A stretch of DNA of 64,000 nt from the NCBI RefSeq assembly GCF_023715655.1, contig NZ_JAMBON010000003.1, positions 96,200 to 160,199 of the forward strand, given 5' to 3'. The notes below the pieces were generated by a model. That model saw nothing but the letters and a program-made list of their open reading frames with translations. It was not told where the DNA came from and did not search any database. Each line of letters begins with the position of its first letter. The stretch's first letter is position 1. The position numbers were made by a program, and so were the translations under genes. The stretch is from Oceanobacillus luteolus. Lineage in GTDB: Bacteria; Bacillota; Bacilli; Bacillales; Amphibacillaceae. Positions 53,530 to 62,699 of the stretch are shown piece after piece.

Positions 53530-54876
53530 ATGGAAGATACGCAGAGAAGCAAGCAGGGATATATCACGGAAGACAATGAAAAGGTTATTTATCAGATTGA
53601 TAAAGAGTATACCAACCTGATTGATGCAGATCAGCTGAATGAATTGAAGAAAACAGATCCTTTATTCTTTCATTTCTTAAACGGTCAAGAAAGTAAGCAC
53701 CACGTACATATTTATTATGAGAAGGAAAGCGGTTATCAGTCAATTATAAACTTCACTGAAGCAAATCAGGAAATAAAACGGAAAATAGCGATTGGTCTTC
53801 TTTCCGTCGAAAAGTTGATTGGTACACAATATACAACTTTTCTCCATCCGACGAATATTTATGCAGATGCTGAAGGAAATGTAAAGCTTGCTCATCGTGG
53901 AATACGTTCTGTGTTTCCGACAGAAGAATTGACGGTTCCCCAGCTCCTTTCTGATTTAAAGAGAATCATTATTTTACTGTTTTCCTCGACACGTTTTTCT
54001 GAAGTGTCAGATTGGAAAAATCTAAAGAAAGGAAATCCCTTTTTAGAAAAAATTTACCGTGCTTCCAGTATCCATGACCTTCGTCAAATTCTCCAAGCTG
54101 AGGAAACACCTGCTGCCGCAAAGGAAGTACAGCTTCCAAATAAACAATTACTGTCTGGTGTTTTAATTGGACTTATTGCTGGTGTCCTGCTGATATATTT
54201 ATTTCAGGTAATGCCAATGACACAAGCTGCAGATGTACAGATGGATAGGAAAACTTCATTGGAAGATGAAAACAACCAATTAAAAGAAGTCAATGCCGAG
54301 CTGGAGGAAGAACTCGAACACAGCGATATAATGAATGAAGCATTTGAACATGTCATTCACGGCGATACAGAAGAAGCAATTAATCTGTTAGAAAGTGCAG
54401 CATATCTCGAAGATCATGCAGAAGCGATTTTATTTGAACAATACCTCTTATTAAATACTCAAGAAAGTCTTAAAAAGGCAGTGAACATGGGGATGGATGA
54501 TCCAATAAGCTTAGTGGAGGAATTGCGCAGCTTGAAAACTAAAGAAGCCAAAGCAGCGATTCTTAGTATAGAATCTTCCTTACCGGAAGTAATTATAGAA
54601 CAAGCTTGGATAAATGGTGCATACGATAAGGTAATTGATACTTATACTAGTCTAAAAGATAATGACAGGGCAAAATATTTGGCAGCTTACAGCTATATCG
54701 AACAAGGTAATTATAAAAAAGCAATGCAGCTTGGAGAAGAACTCGAGAATAAAAATGTTCAAATCGAAAGTCTAAAGCTTCAAATAAAAGAAATAAAGAA
54801 AGATAAAGATTTAGATGAAAGTGAAATAGAAGAGCAAGTTGAAGAATTAGAAGAAATGATAGAGGAATTAGAGTAA
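53530..54876 (+). CDS. EssB/YukC-like type VII secretion-type membrane protein
   Basis: A 448-residue protein with the three-part layout of EssB/YukC. The first part is a cytoplasmic pseudokinase-like domain (1-195; YADAEGNVKLAHRGIRSVFP, then LKKGNPFLEKIYRASSIHDL, a stretch that lines up with EssB as I recall it). Then come one membrane helix (207-229) and a helical repeat domain outside, ending in an acidic coiled coil. No kinase catalytic motifs remain. In type VII systems EssB is a membrane scaffold. Here it ends a Tad operon with no EssC or WXG100 gene in view. GGAGGTGA precedes the ATG. A TadD-like role is an alternative. Confidence 0.75.
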   Translation: MEDTQRSKQGYITEDNEKVIYQIDKEYTNLIDADQLNELKKTDPLFFHFLNGQESKHHVHIYYEKESGYQSIINFTEANQEIKRKIAIGLLSVEKLIGTQYTTFLHPTNIYADAEGNVKLAHRGIRSVFPTEELTVPQLLSDLKRIIILLFSSTRFSEVSDWKNLKKGNPFLEKIYRASSIHDLRQILQAEETPAAAKEVQLPNKQLLSGVLIGLIAGVLLIYLFQVMPMTQAADVQMDRKTSLEDENNQLKEVNAELEEELEHSDIMNEAFEHVIHGDTEEAINLLESAAYLEDHAEAILFEQYLLLNTQESLKKAVNMGMDDPISLVEELRSLKTKEAKAAILSIESSLPEVIIEQAWINGAYDKVIDTYTSLKDNDRAKYLAAYSYIEQGNYKKAMQLGEELENKNVQIESLKLQIKEIKKDKDLDESEIEEQVEELEEMIEELE

Positions 54877-55039
54877 ATAAAGGTGAGGAGCACAGGGATT
54901 CTAACTCTAACTGATTTTCCTTAGCTTATAAATAGAAAATGAATTCAAATAGCTGAAGATTGTATATTAAAAGCACTGCAATTCTGAACTGCACCCCAAT
55001 TGTTAGACACTAACTAACAATTGGAGGTGCAGTTTTAAT

Positions 55040-55555
55040 ATGACTAAATATACAGGTGATATGAAGTTAAATATTATCCAAGGATATAATCCGAAAATAA
55101 TGTCTAAAAAAGGATATGCAAAGCAACTGGGCATTCCCAGAGCACTATTCCAATATTGGCTGAAATTATATGAATTGCATGGAGTAGAAGGATTAAATAA
55201 CCCCTGTACAAACTGTTCTGTTAGTTTTAAACTAGACGTACTAAACTATATGGTTCGAACTGGTGCGTCATTAATGGATACCGCAGCTCTCTTTAAAATC
55301 TCTAGTTATACCATGGTGTATGATTGGCAGAAAAAGATGAAGAGTGGTGGTATTGAAGCCCTTGAACCAAGTAAGGGGCGTCCATCCATGGGAAAGAAAT
55401 CATCTAAACAACCAAAACAAGGACCAGCTGAAGATTCAGTAGAAGCACTTGAAGCACGTATTAAACAGCTGGAAATGGAAAATGAGTATTTAAAAAAGTT
55501 GAATGCCTTAGTTCAAAACAAGGAAAAATCACCAAACAAGACAAAGCGCAAGTAG
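55040..55555 (+). CDS. IS3-family OrfA (DNA-binding)
   Basis: A 171-residue protein with two helix-turn-helix units (KGYAKQLGIPRALFQYWLKLYELHG and SLMDTAALFKISSYTMVYDWQKK with intervening residues) and a C-terminal leucine-zipper-like coil (VEALEARIKQLEMENEYLKKL), the standard IS150-group OrfA. It ends shortly after a GGAAAAATC run where -1 frameshifting into orfB can occur. Confidence 0.9.
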   Translation: MTKYTGDMKLNIIQGYNPKIMSKKGYAKQLGIPRALFQYWLKLYELHGVEGLNNPCTNCSVSFKLDVLNYMVRTGASLMDTAALFKISSYTMVYDWQKKMKSGGIEALEPSKGRPSMGKKSSKQPKQGPAEDSVEALEARIKQLEMENEYLKKLNALVQNKEKSPNKTKRK

Positions 55556-56391
55556 TCTATGAGTTAAGGCATAAATATCCGGTGAAGGCACTCGTAAAGC
55601 TCGCAGATATACCACGTAGTACATATTATCATTTGGTGAAGAGAATGAATCAGCCAGATCCAGATATTAATTTGAAAGCTGAAATAAAAGCTATCTATGA
55701 GGAACATGATGGTCGATACGGCTACCGCCGTATTCGTGATGAGCTAGCTAACCGTGGACAAAAAGTGAACCATAAAAAGATCCAACGTATTATGAAAGAA
55801 CTTGGCCTAAAATGTTTAGTGCGAATGAAAAAATACAAATCTTATAAAGGTACTGTAGGAAAAACGGCACCAAATCATTTAGATCGTCAATTTACAGCAG
55901 AGGAACCAAATCAAAAGTGGGTAACAGATATAACGGAGTTTAAGTTATTTGGTGAAAAGCTTTATTTATCGCCAGTATTAGATTTATTCAATGGAGAAAT
56001 TATTACATATACAATAGGTTCTAGACCAACGTATTCACTCGTTTCAGAGATGTTGGAGAAAGCTCTTATTCGCTTGCCGGCAAAGCATCAATTACTCATG
56101 CATTCCGATCAAGGTTGGCATTATCAGATGAAACAATATCGTCATGCCCTTCAAGATAGAGGGATCAAGCAAAGCATGTCCCGTAAGGGAAATTGTTATG
56201 ATAATTCTGTGATGGAGAATTTCTTTGGGATTATGAAATCAGAATTTCTTTATTATAAGGAATTCGAAAATGTAGAGCATTTTAAACTAGAACTACAAAA
56301 ATATATAGAATACTATAATACGAAACGGTTGAAAGCAAAGTTAAAAATGAGTCCGGTACAATACCGAACTCATTTTGAGCAAGCTGCATAA
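55485..56391 (+). CDS. IS3-family OrfB, rve-type DDE integrase domain
   Basis: The catalytic part. Its frame is open from about 55485 (within orfA) through KAQVVYELRHKYPVKALVKL, before the first possible start at 55582 (GTG), so the active product is probably an OrfAB fusion made by -1 frameshifting. Motifs: HTH_21-type EEHDGRYGYRRIRDEL, then the DDE residues in WVTDITEF, LMHSDQGWHY and SVMENFFGIMKSE. It appears intact. A protein from 55582 alone would have 269 residues. Confidence 0.88.
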
Positions 56392-56473
56392 TGAATTAAC
56401 CGTGTCTAACTTTTAGGGGTCACTTCATTCGCAGTGCTTTTATCATGTATATCGGCATAGCAACGATTTAGGT

Positions 56474-56587
56474 GTGAAAGTCCATCTTGTAGAATACATT
56501 AATCCCATTAAAGCAGCGCGGGTTACTAATCTCCAGGTAGGAAGGAGGGAAGAGTTATCTGTCGTAGTGGATAACCAAGTGCTCTAA
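56474..56587 (+). CDS. Possible 37-codon ORF or gene remnant
   Basis: A GTG-initiated frame of 37 codons (VKVHLVEYINPIKAARV...) lies between the IS and ygaC. The frame is open upstream to a stop just before the split terminator. The amino-acid pattern (balanced Val, Glu and Lys) looks protein-like, but there is no strong ribosome site and I recognise no family. It could be the tail of a gene lost when the island entered; in B. subtilis ygaB sits at this place. Confidence 0.25.
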   Translation: MKVHLVEYINPIKAARVTNLQVGRREELSVVVDNQVL

Positions 56588-56697
56588 GTTATGCTTCCCC
56601 ATTATCCTTTATCTTTTATGTTTTAACATTTATAATAGATAAGATACTATAGAAAATAACATATATATGATTATCTTGTAAAGGAAGGTTGATCCAA

Positions 56698-57225
56698 GTG
56701 GTTGCTCCGGAACCTGGTACAAGGATAGAAATACAAAGCTATAAACATAATGGCATGCTTCATCGGACTTGGGAAAGTAGTCTTGTGTTGAAGGGGACGG
56801 AAATGGTTGTTATTGGAGCGAATGACCGTACACAGGTAACGGAAAGTGATGGAAGAACATGGGTGACTCGGGAGCCGGCAATCTGTTTTTTTCATGCAGA
56901 GAATTGGTTTAACATCATTGGCATGATAAGGACGGATGGCATCCATTATTACTGCAATATAAGTTCTCCTTTTGTGTATGATGAGGAAGCTCTGAAATAT
57001 ATTGACTATGACCTAGATATAAAAGTATTTCCCGATATGACTTATGAGCTGCTTGATGAAGACGAGTATGAAACACACCGGAATACAATGAATTACCCAA
57101 CCGTATTGGACCGAATCCTACAGAAAAACATTATAATTCTTAAGCATTGGATTCATCAGCGGAAAGGACCGTTCGCGCCGGACTTTGTCGATAATTGGTA
57201 TGAACGATATTTGACCTATCGGTAA
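56698..57225 (+). CDS. ntdP: NtdP (YgaC), DUF402 nucleoside tri-/diphosphatase
   Basis: A 175-residue DUF402 protein, the B. subtilis YgaC/NtdP type, which hydrolyses nucleoside tri- and diphosphates in a metal-dependent way. The family core is very well kept: [44 protein letters not shown], and [16 protein letters not shown] 56698 is chosen, nine bases after AAGGAAGG; the TTG at 56689 lies against the ribosome site. It resumes the B. subtilis gene order after the island. Confidence 0.92.
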   Translation: MVAPEPGTRIEIQSYKHNGMLHRTWESSLVLKGTEMVVIGANDRTQVTESDGRTWVTREPAICFFHAENWFNIIGMIRTDGIHYYCNISSPFVYDEEALKYIDYDLDIKVFPDMTYELLDEDEYETHRNTMNYPTVLDRILQKNIIILKHWIHQRKGPFAPDFVDNWYERYLTYR

Positions 57226-57238
57226 GCCGTCCATAAAA

Positions 57239-57270
57239 GCCTTGTTACGATTTGTAGCAAGGCATTTTGT
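57239..57270 (+). terminator. Terminator of ntdP
   Basis: GCCTTGTTAC and GTAGCAAGGC form a 10-bp stem with one wobble, followed by ATTTTGTTTT. Confidence 0.7.
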
Positions 57271-57345
57271 TTTACAAGTGGGCGTAAACAAGTTAACAAT
57301 GAATAAGTAAGTATGAATATGTGTATGTAAAAGGAAGATGACTGC

Positions 57346-59103
57346 ATGGGTAGTATTAGGCAATATATGAACTTTGTAAAACCGTATAAATGGAAAATCC
57401 TTCTTACCATCGTTATTGGAATACTTAAATTTGGGATTCCATTGTTATTACCACTATTATTGAAATATGTGCTTGATGATATTATTTATGTGGAAACGAT
57501 GACGACTGATGAAAAGATAACGCAGCTCTTTTGGGTGATGGGTATCGCCTTCTTTATATTCGTTGTCATTCGTCCTCCGATTGAATATTATCGTCAGTAT
57601 TTTGCGCAATGGGTAGGAAATACAATTTTATTTGATATCCGTGATCGGTTATTTGATCATATTCAAAAGTTGAGCTTGAAGTACTATTCTAAGACAAAAT
57701 CCGGTGAAATTATTTCCCGGGTAATTAATGATGTCGAACAAACGAAGAATTTCGTCATTACTGGACTCATGAATGTATGGCTTGATTTAATTACCATCAT
57801 GATTGCGCTTGGCATTATGTTTACGATGGATATTCCGTTGACGATTGTTGCTGTTGCGTTGTTTCCGATCTTTGGCTTCGCCATTAAGTATTTCTATGGA
57901 AAGCTTAGGCAGCTGACCAGGGAAAGGTCCCAGAAACTTGCAGAGGTGCAGGGTCATTTGCATGAGCGTATTCAAGGAGTTCCTGTAACCCGCAGCTTTG
58001 CGTTGGAGGACTATGAACAGGAACAGTTTGGTAGTCGTAATAAAAGCTTCTTAGACAAGGCGATTGAGCATACAGATTGGAATGCTAAGACATTCGCTGT
58101 AACGAATACAATCACCGATCTTGCTCCATTACTTGTTATTGGTTTTGCAGCTTATCAAGTGATTAACGGAGCTGCTTCCATTGGAACGATGGTTGCTTTT
58201 ATCGGATTTATGGATCGGGTATATAGTCCGTTGCGTCGTCTGGTCAATTCATCGACCGTTTTAGTCCAATCCGTTGCCTCCATTGACAGGGTATTTGAAT
58301 TTGTAAATGAGAAGTATGATATTACAGATAAAGAAGATGCTGAGGAACTGGGCCGCGTCGAAGGGAATGTCGAGTTCGACCAAGTTTCCTTCTATTATGA
58401 TGAAGATGAATTGCAAGTGTTGAAAAATGTGAATCTTACAGTGGAAAAAGGTGAAACTGTCGCATTTGTCGGAATGAGTGGTGGAGGAAAGTCCACTCTA
58501 ATCAGTTTAATCCCTCGATTCTATGACGTAACGAGTGGGGCAATTCGCATCGATGGCAAGGATATCCGAGATGTAAAAGCACGTTCTTTACGGAATAACA
58601 TCGGAATGGTATTACAGGATAATATTTTATTCAGTGAATCAATCGCGATGAATATTAGGATGGGGAATCCTTATGCAACCGATGAGGAAGTGATTGAAGC
58701 TGCAAAAGCGGCGAATGCCCATGATTTCATTATGAGTCTGCCTAAAGGTTACGATACATTAGTCGGTGAAAGAGGAGTAAAACTATCTGGAGGACAGAAA
58801 CAGCGTGTCGCCATTGCTCGTGTTTTCTTGAAAAATCCTCCAATCCTTATTTTTGATGAAGCGACTTCCGCCCTCGATTTGGAGAGTGAGCATCTGATTC
58901 AAGAGACGATGGAGCGGCTTGCTGCCGAACGGACAACCTTTATCGTTGCTCACAGGCTCGCTACCATTACTCATGCCGATACAATCGTTGTGATAGAAAA
59001 TGGAGAAATTGTCGAGAAAGGCTCCCATGAAGAACTAATGAAGAAACAAGGCAGTTACTATAATTTGTATGAAATCCAGAATTTGGATAACGGTGAAAAA
59101 TAA
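57346..59103 (+). CDS. ygaD: ABC exporter with fused membrane and ATPase domains (YgaD)
   Basis: A half-transporter of 585 residues. Six membrane helices occupy about 1-310 (ABC_membrane domain with [22 protein letters not shown]). The ATPase domain from about 340 has Walker [11 protein letters not shown]-loop, signature [13 protein letters not shown] and Walker [12 protein letters not shown]. Homodimers of this MsbA/BmrA-like type export lipids or drugs; the substrate of YgaD is not known. AAAGGAAG precedes the ATG. Position after ygaC is as in B. subtilis. Confidence 0.9.
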   Translation: MGSIRQYMNFVKPYKWKILLTIVIGILKFGIPLLLPLLLKYVLDDIIYVETMTTDEKITQLFWVMGIAFFIFVVIRPPIEYYRQYFAQWVGNTILFDIRDRLFDHIQKLSLKYYSKTKSGEIISRVINDVEQTKNFVITGLMNVWLDLITIMIALGIMFTMDIPLTIVAVALFPIFGFAIKYFYGKLRQLTRERSQKLAEVQGHLHERIQGVPVTRSFALEDYEQEQFGSRNKSFLDKAIEHTDWNAKTFAVTNTITDLAPLLVIGFAAYQVINGAASIGTMVAFIGFMDRVYSPLRRLVNSSTVLVQSVASIDRVFEFVNEKYDITDKEDAEELGRVEGNVEFDQVSFYYDEDELQVLKNVNLTVEKGETVAFVGMSGGGKSTLISLIPRFYDVTSGAIRIDGKDIRDVKARSLRNNIGMVLQDNILFSESIAMNIRMGNPYATDEEVIEAAKAANAHDFIMSLPKGYDTLVGERGVKLSGGQKQRVAIARVFLKNPPILIFDEATSALDLESEHLIQETMERLAAERTTFIVAHRLATITHADTIVVIENGEIVEKGSHEELMKKQGSYYNLYEIQNLDNGEK

Positions 59104-59107
59104 AATA

Positions 59108-59147
59108 AAAGGGAAGAATCCGTATGAAAAGGATTCTTCCCTTTTTT
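59108..59147. terminator. Bidirectional terminator
   Basis: A 14-bp stem (AAAGGGAAGAATCC and complement) with A and T tracts lies between convergent ygaD and gsaB. Confidence 0.9.
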
Positions 59148-60437
59148 TTATTTCATCTGTTCAAATGCTCGGTCGACTGCTGCAATTGTTTCTTCGATAT
59201 CTTTTTCAGTATGTTCTGTAGTTAAGAACCATGCTTCGTATTTGGAAGGTGCTAAGTTAATACCTTCTTTTAATAACAGTTTGAAGAATTTAGCAAAAGC
59301 TTCTCCGTCTGTTGCTTCTGATTCCTTATAATTTGTCACTTTCTCTGTACCGAAGAAAACAGTAAGTGCACCATTTAGTCGATTGATTGTAATATCGATG
59401 CCATGCTTTTCCGCTTTTTCAAGGATGCCAGCTTCTAGTTGTGAGCCAAGTCGATCTAATTCTTCATAGACACCTTCTTCCTTGAGTACTTCTAAGCAAG
59501 CAATTCCTGCAGCCATGGATAACGGGTTACCTGACATTGTTCCTGCCTGATAAGCTGGTCCGAGAGGTGCGACTTGCTCCATGATATCTTTTCGGCCGCC
59601 GTATGCTCCGATAGCCAAACCGCCACCGATGATTTTACCCATCGCTGTCATATCAGGCTCCACACCATAAACTTGTTGAGCACTTCCATAAGTGAATCGG
59701 AAAGCAGAAATCACTTCATCGTATATGACGAGGGCACCTGCTCCATGTGCAAGGTCATTTACCCCTTGAAGGAATCCTTCATGTGGCGTCACGATACCGA
59801 AGTTACCAACAATAGGTTCCACAAGAACTGCGGCAACTTCATCTCCCCATTTATCTAAAGCTTCTTTTAATCCGTCTAAATCATTAAATGGAACTGTAAT
59901 TACATCATCCGCCGTAGATTGTGGAACACCTGCTGAATCAGGAGTACCTAAAGTGGATGGACCTGAACCTGCTTCCACGAGTACAGCATCAAAATGCCCA
60001 TGATAACAACCAGCAAATTTAATGATTTTATTGCGTCCGGTATAAGCTCGTGCAACACGGATGGTCGTCATAACTGCTTCTGTTCCAGAGTTGTTAAAAC
60101 GCACCTTTTCCAAAGAAGGAATTGCTTCTTTTAACATCTTCGCAAACTTATTCTCTAAACGGGTCGGTGTTCCGTATAGTACTCCATTTTCAGCTTGTTT
60201 TTGAATTGCTTCGGTTATATGTGGATGAGCATGTCCCGTAATAATCGGTCCATAAGCTGCCAGATAATCTATATATTTATTTCCGTCTACGTCCCAGAAG
60301 TATGCTCCTTTTGCTTTTTCCATGTAAACAGGGGATCCACCGCCTACAGCTTTATACGAACGGGAAGGTGAATTCACACCACCGACTATATGTTCTAATG
60401 CTTCTTCGTGTAAAGATTCGGATGTTGAATAATTCAT
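59148..60437 (-). CDS. gsaB: Glutamate-1-semialdehyde 2,1-aminomutase (second paralogue, GsaB)
   Basis: A PLP enzyme of 429 residues that converts glutamate-1-semialdehyde to 5-aminolevulinate for heme. Motifs: [42 protein letters not shown], the Asp of [11 protein letters not shown] and the PLP Lys in [17 protein letters not shown]. Its place next to ygaD and bcp, outside a hem operon, identifies it as the GsaB paralogue rather than HemL. The ATG follows GGAGGCATAATTA. Confidence 0.93.
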   Translation of the reverse strand: MNYSTSESLHEEALEHIVGGVNSPSRSYKAVGGGSPVYMEKAKGAYFWDVDGNKYIDYLAAYGPIITGHAHPHITEAIQKQAENGVLYGTPTRLENKFAKMLKEAIPSLEKVRFNNSGTEAVMTTIRVARAYTGRNKIIKFAGCYHGHFDAVLVEAGSGPSTLGTPDSAGVPQSTADDVITVPFNDLDGLKEALDKWGDEVAAVLVEPIVGNFGIVTPHEGFLQGVNDLAHGAGALVIYDEVISAFRFTYGSAQQVYGVEPDMTAMGKIIGGGLAIGAYGGRKDIMEQVAPLGPAYQAGTMSGNPLSMAAGIACLEVLKEEGVYEELDRLGSQLEAGILEKAEKHGIDITINRLNGALTVFFGTEKVTNYKESEATDGEAFAKFFKLLLKEGINLAPSKYEAWFLTTEHTEKDIEETIAAVDRAFEQMK

Positions 60438-60604
60438 TAATTATGCCTCCTAGAAAGATTGCAATTTCCATACAAAGGATGGATATACTCTTTTTACTAT
60501 ATCAAAATTATCCATTTCGTACAGGAGCAAGCTGTCAAGCATTTTAGAAGGTATCTCATTTATCTCTATGATATAGTGGAGGAAATAGAGATGGAGGGAT
60601 TATC

Positions 60605-61075
60605 ATGACAGTAGAAGTAGGTAAAGAAGTGAAAGATTTTACATTACCAAACCAAGCTGGAGAAAATATATCCTTAAGTGATTATAGAGGGAAATACGTA
60701 GTTCTTTATTTTTATCCAAAGGATATGACGCCTGGTTGTACTACTCAGGCTTGTGACTTTAGAGACCAGCATGAGAAATTCGGTGAATTGGATGCGGTGA
60801 TCCTTGGTGTCAGTCCAGATCCGGTGGAAAGGCATCAAAAGTTTATCGACAAACATGAACTGCCATTTGAATTGTTGGCTGATGAAGATCACAAGGTAGC
60901 TGAAGACTTTGGAGTCTGGAAGCTAAAGAAAAACTTCGGTAAAGAGTATTATGGAATTGAACGCTCTACTTTTATTATCGATAAAGAAGGTAAATTATTA
61001 AAAGAGTATCGTAAAGTTCGAGTAAAAGGACATGTGGAAGAAGCACTTGAGTACTTGCGTGATGAAGTGAAATAA
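60605..61075 (+). CDS. bcp: Bcp-type thioredoxin-dependent peroxiredoxin (YgaF)
   Basis: A 156-residue peroxiredoxin that reduces hydroperoxides. The peroxidatic Cys is in the PxxxTxxC motif TPGCTTQACDFRD, with a possible resolving Cys five residues on. ERSTFIID gives the conserved Arg. GGAGGGATT precedes the ATG. It is near perR, which normally controls peroxide defence in Bacillus, although no clear Per box was seen right upstream. Confidence 0.92.
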   Translation: MTVEVGKEVKDFTLPNQAGENISLSDYRGKYVVLYFYPKDMTPGCTTQACDFRDQHEKFGELDAVILGVSPDPVERHQKFIDKHELPFELLADEDHKVAEDFGVWKLKKNFGKEYYGIERSTFIIDKEGKLLKEYRKVRVKGHVEEALEYLRDEVK

Positions 61076-61109
61076 TAGTTTGATTTCAAAGGGGCAGAGG
61101 GGGAAAGTC

Positions 61110-62057
61110 ATGATTTTATTTTCAGCTAAAATCTCAGAAAAACATCGTGTGAAGCTAGAAGAGGAATTCACGAATCAAAAGTTTATTTTTTGTGAATCGA
61201 TAGAGGAAGCGGAAAGTCATTTAAAGGATGCAGAGGTTTTTGTTACGTATGGGGATGACATAACAGTAGAACTCGTTGACTCCGCACCCAAACTAAAATG
61301 GATTGCCTGCCTCTCGGCTGGGGTGGATGGTTTTCCGTTTGAGCGTTTGGAGGAGAGAGGGATCCTTGTTACGAATGCTAGAGGAATTCATAAAATACAA
61401 ATGGCTGAATATGCGATTGCCATGCTTTTACAAGTGTATCGGAATTCTAAGACTATCATTGAAAATGAGCGGAAATCAACATGGGAAAAGCGTGTTAAAG
61501 TTCAGGAGATAACAGGTAAAACAATCCTTATACTGGGAACAGGTGCTATCGGCGGAGAGACTGCACGACTCGCCAAAGCATTCCGCATGAAGACGATAGG
61601 TATTTCAAGGAGCGGGAAAACGGTAGAGCATTTTGATGAAGTATATAAAACTTCCGAGCTATTGGACATTTTACCTGAAGCGGATTTAATTGTTTCCGTC
61701 CTTCCGAGCACAAAAGAAACGGCAGGGTTGTTAACTCATAATCATTTTAAAGCAATGAAACAATCTGCGGTGTTTTTGAATATGGGGCGTGGAAATGTAT
61801 TAGATGAAGATGATTTATTACAGGCTGTCCGAGAAGGGCAAATTCAACATGCAGTCTTAGATGTGTTTGAAGAAGAACCACTACCGACAGAGCATCCCTT
61901 CTGGAAAGAACAAAATATAACGATTACCCCACATATATCTGGCTCATCTCCTGAATACGTAAAGCGGGCATTAGAAATCTTTAAAACCAATTTAACCGTA
62001 TATGAGGATAATGAAGGTGAATTTGTAAATAAAATTGATTTGTCACTAGGATATTAA
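61110..62057 (+). CDS. D-2-hydroxyacid dehydrogenase family protein
   Basis: An NAD(P)-dependent oxidoreductase of 315 residues. Catalytic-domain start FSAKISEKHRVKLEE, NARGIHKIQMAEYAI, Rossmann motif GTGAIGGETARLAKAF, the Arg region FLNMGRGNVLDEDDLL, the Glu of DVFEEEPLP, and the His of TPHISGSSPEY are all present. The substrate is not predictable within the family. ATG 61110 is set by GGGGGAAAG, replacing a longer TTG frame. It lies 34 bases after bcp and may be cotranscribed. Confidence 0.88.
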   Translation: MILFSAKISEKHRVKLEEEFTNQKFIFCESIEEAESHLKDAEVFVTYGDDITVELVDSAPKLKWIACLSAGVDGFPFERLEERGILVTNARGIHKIQMAEYAIAMLLQVYRNSKTIIENERKSTWEKRVKVQEITGKTILILGTGAIGGETARLAKAFRMKTIGISRSGKTVEHFDEVYKTSELLDILPEADLIVSVLPSTKETAGLLTHNHFKAMKQSAVFLNMGRGNVLDEDDLLQAVREGQIQHAVLDVFEEEPLPTEHPFWKEQNITITPHISGSSPEYVKRALEIFKTNLTVYEDNEGEFVNKIDLSLGY

Positions 62058-62140
62058 ATGAAATTTAGATAAATGGAAGAGGATTATTACTATTCTTAAG
62101 TTACTTATATTGACTAGACTAGCTAATAACGATAAACTAA

Positions 62141-62155
62141 TTATAAAGATTATTA
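62141..62155 (+). promoter_or_regulatory. Per box upstream of perR
   Basis: TTATAAAGATTATTA agrees with the consensus TTATAATNATTATAA at 12 of 14 fixed positions and lies 52 bases before the perR start, indicating autoregulation. Confidence 0.7.
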
Positions 62156-62206
62156 TTTAATAATATTATTGAATGCCATTATCTAGCGAAAGTGAGGTTG
62201 TTAGCG

Positions 62207-62650
62207 ATGTCTGAAAAGAGATTACGTGATGCAATTGACACATTAAAAGAATCAGGCGTCCGAATTACACCACAACGTCATGCGGTTCTTGAATACCTTC
62301 TCAATGCGATGACTCATCCTACAGCAGATGATATATACAAAGCTCTTGAAGGCAAATTTCCTAATATGAGTGTTGCAACGGTTTATAATAATTTACGCGT
62401 ATTAAAAGAAATTGGTCTCGTCCGTGAATTGACGTATGGAGATTCATCTAGCCGTTTCGATTGCAATACTTCTGACCACTACCATATTATTTGCAATGAT
62501 TGTGGGAAAATTGTAGACTTCCACTATCCGACACTCGAAGAAGTAGAATCTTTAGCTGAGCAGGTGGCAGGTTTCGATATTAGCCATCATCGCCTAGAAC
62601 TGTATGGTATTTGCGAAGATTGTAAATCAGTGGAGGCACAACAGCATTAA
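62207..62650 (+). CDS. perR: PerR, peroxide-sensing Fur-family repressor
   Basis: A 147-residue metalloregulator that represses peroxide-defence genes until metal-catalysed oxidation of its His ligands. It has the winged helix ([43 protein letters not shown]). The regulatory metal site includes [19 protein letters not shown], and the structural zinc Cys pairs are CNDC and CEDC. ATG 62207 follows GTGAGGTTG; the longer frame from 62192 has no support. The order bcp-perR-ygzB-rrn is as in B. subtilis. Confidence 0.95.
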   Translation: MSEKRLRDAIDTLKESGVRITPQRHAVLEYLLNAMTHPTADDIYKALEGKFPNMSVATVYNNLRVLKEIGLVRELTYGDSSSRFDCNTSDHYHIICNDCGKIVDFHYPTLEEVESLAEQVAGFDISHHRLELYGICEDCKSVEAQQH

Positions 62651-62664
62651 TTTAATCTCGATAT

Positions 62665-62698
62665 AAAAAACCACAGCGATAATTCGTGTGGTTTTTTT
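62665..62698. terminator. Bidirectional terminator
   Basis: An AAAAAACCACA stem with its complement and T-tract lies between convergent perR and ygzB. Confidence 0.85.
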
Positions 62699-62699
62699 G

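Larger units (their letters stand above)
54985..56427. mobile_element. IS3-family (IS150-like) insertion sequence
   Basis: A 1,443-bp element. Its ends TGAACTGCACCCC and the complement of the right end TGAAGTGACCCC continue to a shared GTTAGACAC. It is flanked by a 3-bp TTC duplication (54982-54984 and 56428-56430). It carries overlapping orfA and orfB read in the -1 relation and appears complete. Confidence 0.88.
54969..56441 (+). terminator. Terminator of the Tad operon, split by an IS
   Basis: AAAAGCACTGC (54969-54979) and GCAGTGCTTTT (56431-56441) are perfect 11-bp complements now separated by the IS3-type element. Removing the IS and one target copy restores a hairpin with a five-base loop followed by a T-run. 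Confidence 0.8.

Noticed and set aside
40361..54876. Complete type VII secretion locus
   Set aside because: Only the EssB-like gene resembles type VII. No EssC-type ATPase, WXG100 protein or EsaA homologue is present, and the core is clearly Tad.
40361..54876. Competence (Com) pilus locus
   Set aside because: ATPase and platform proteins are TadA/B/C type, the peptidase is CpaA type without methylase, and pilins have Flp/TadE signatures, not ComGC-like ones.
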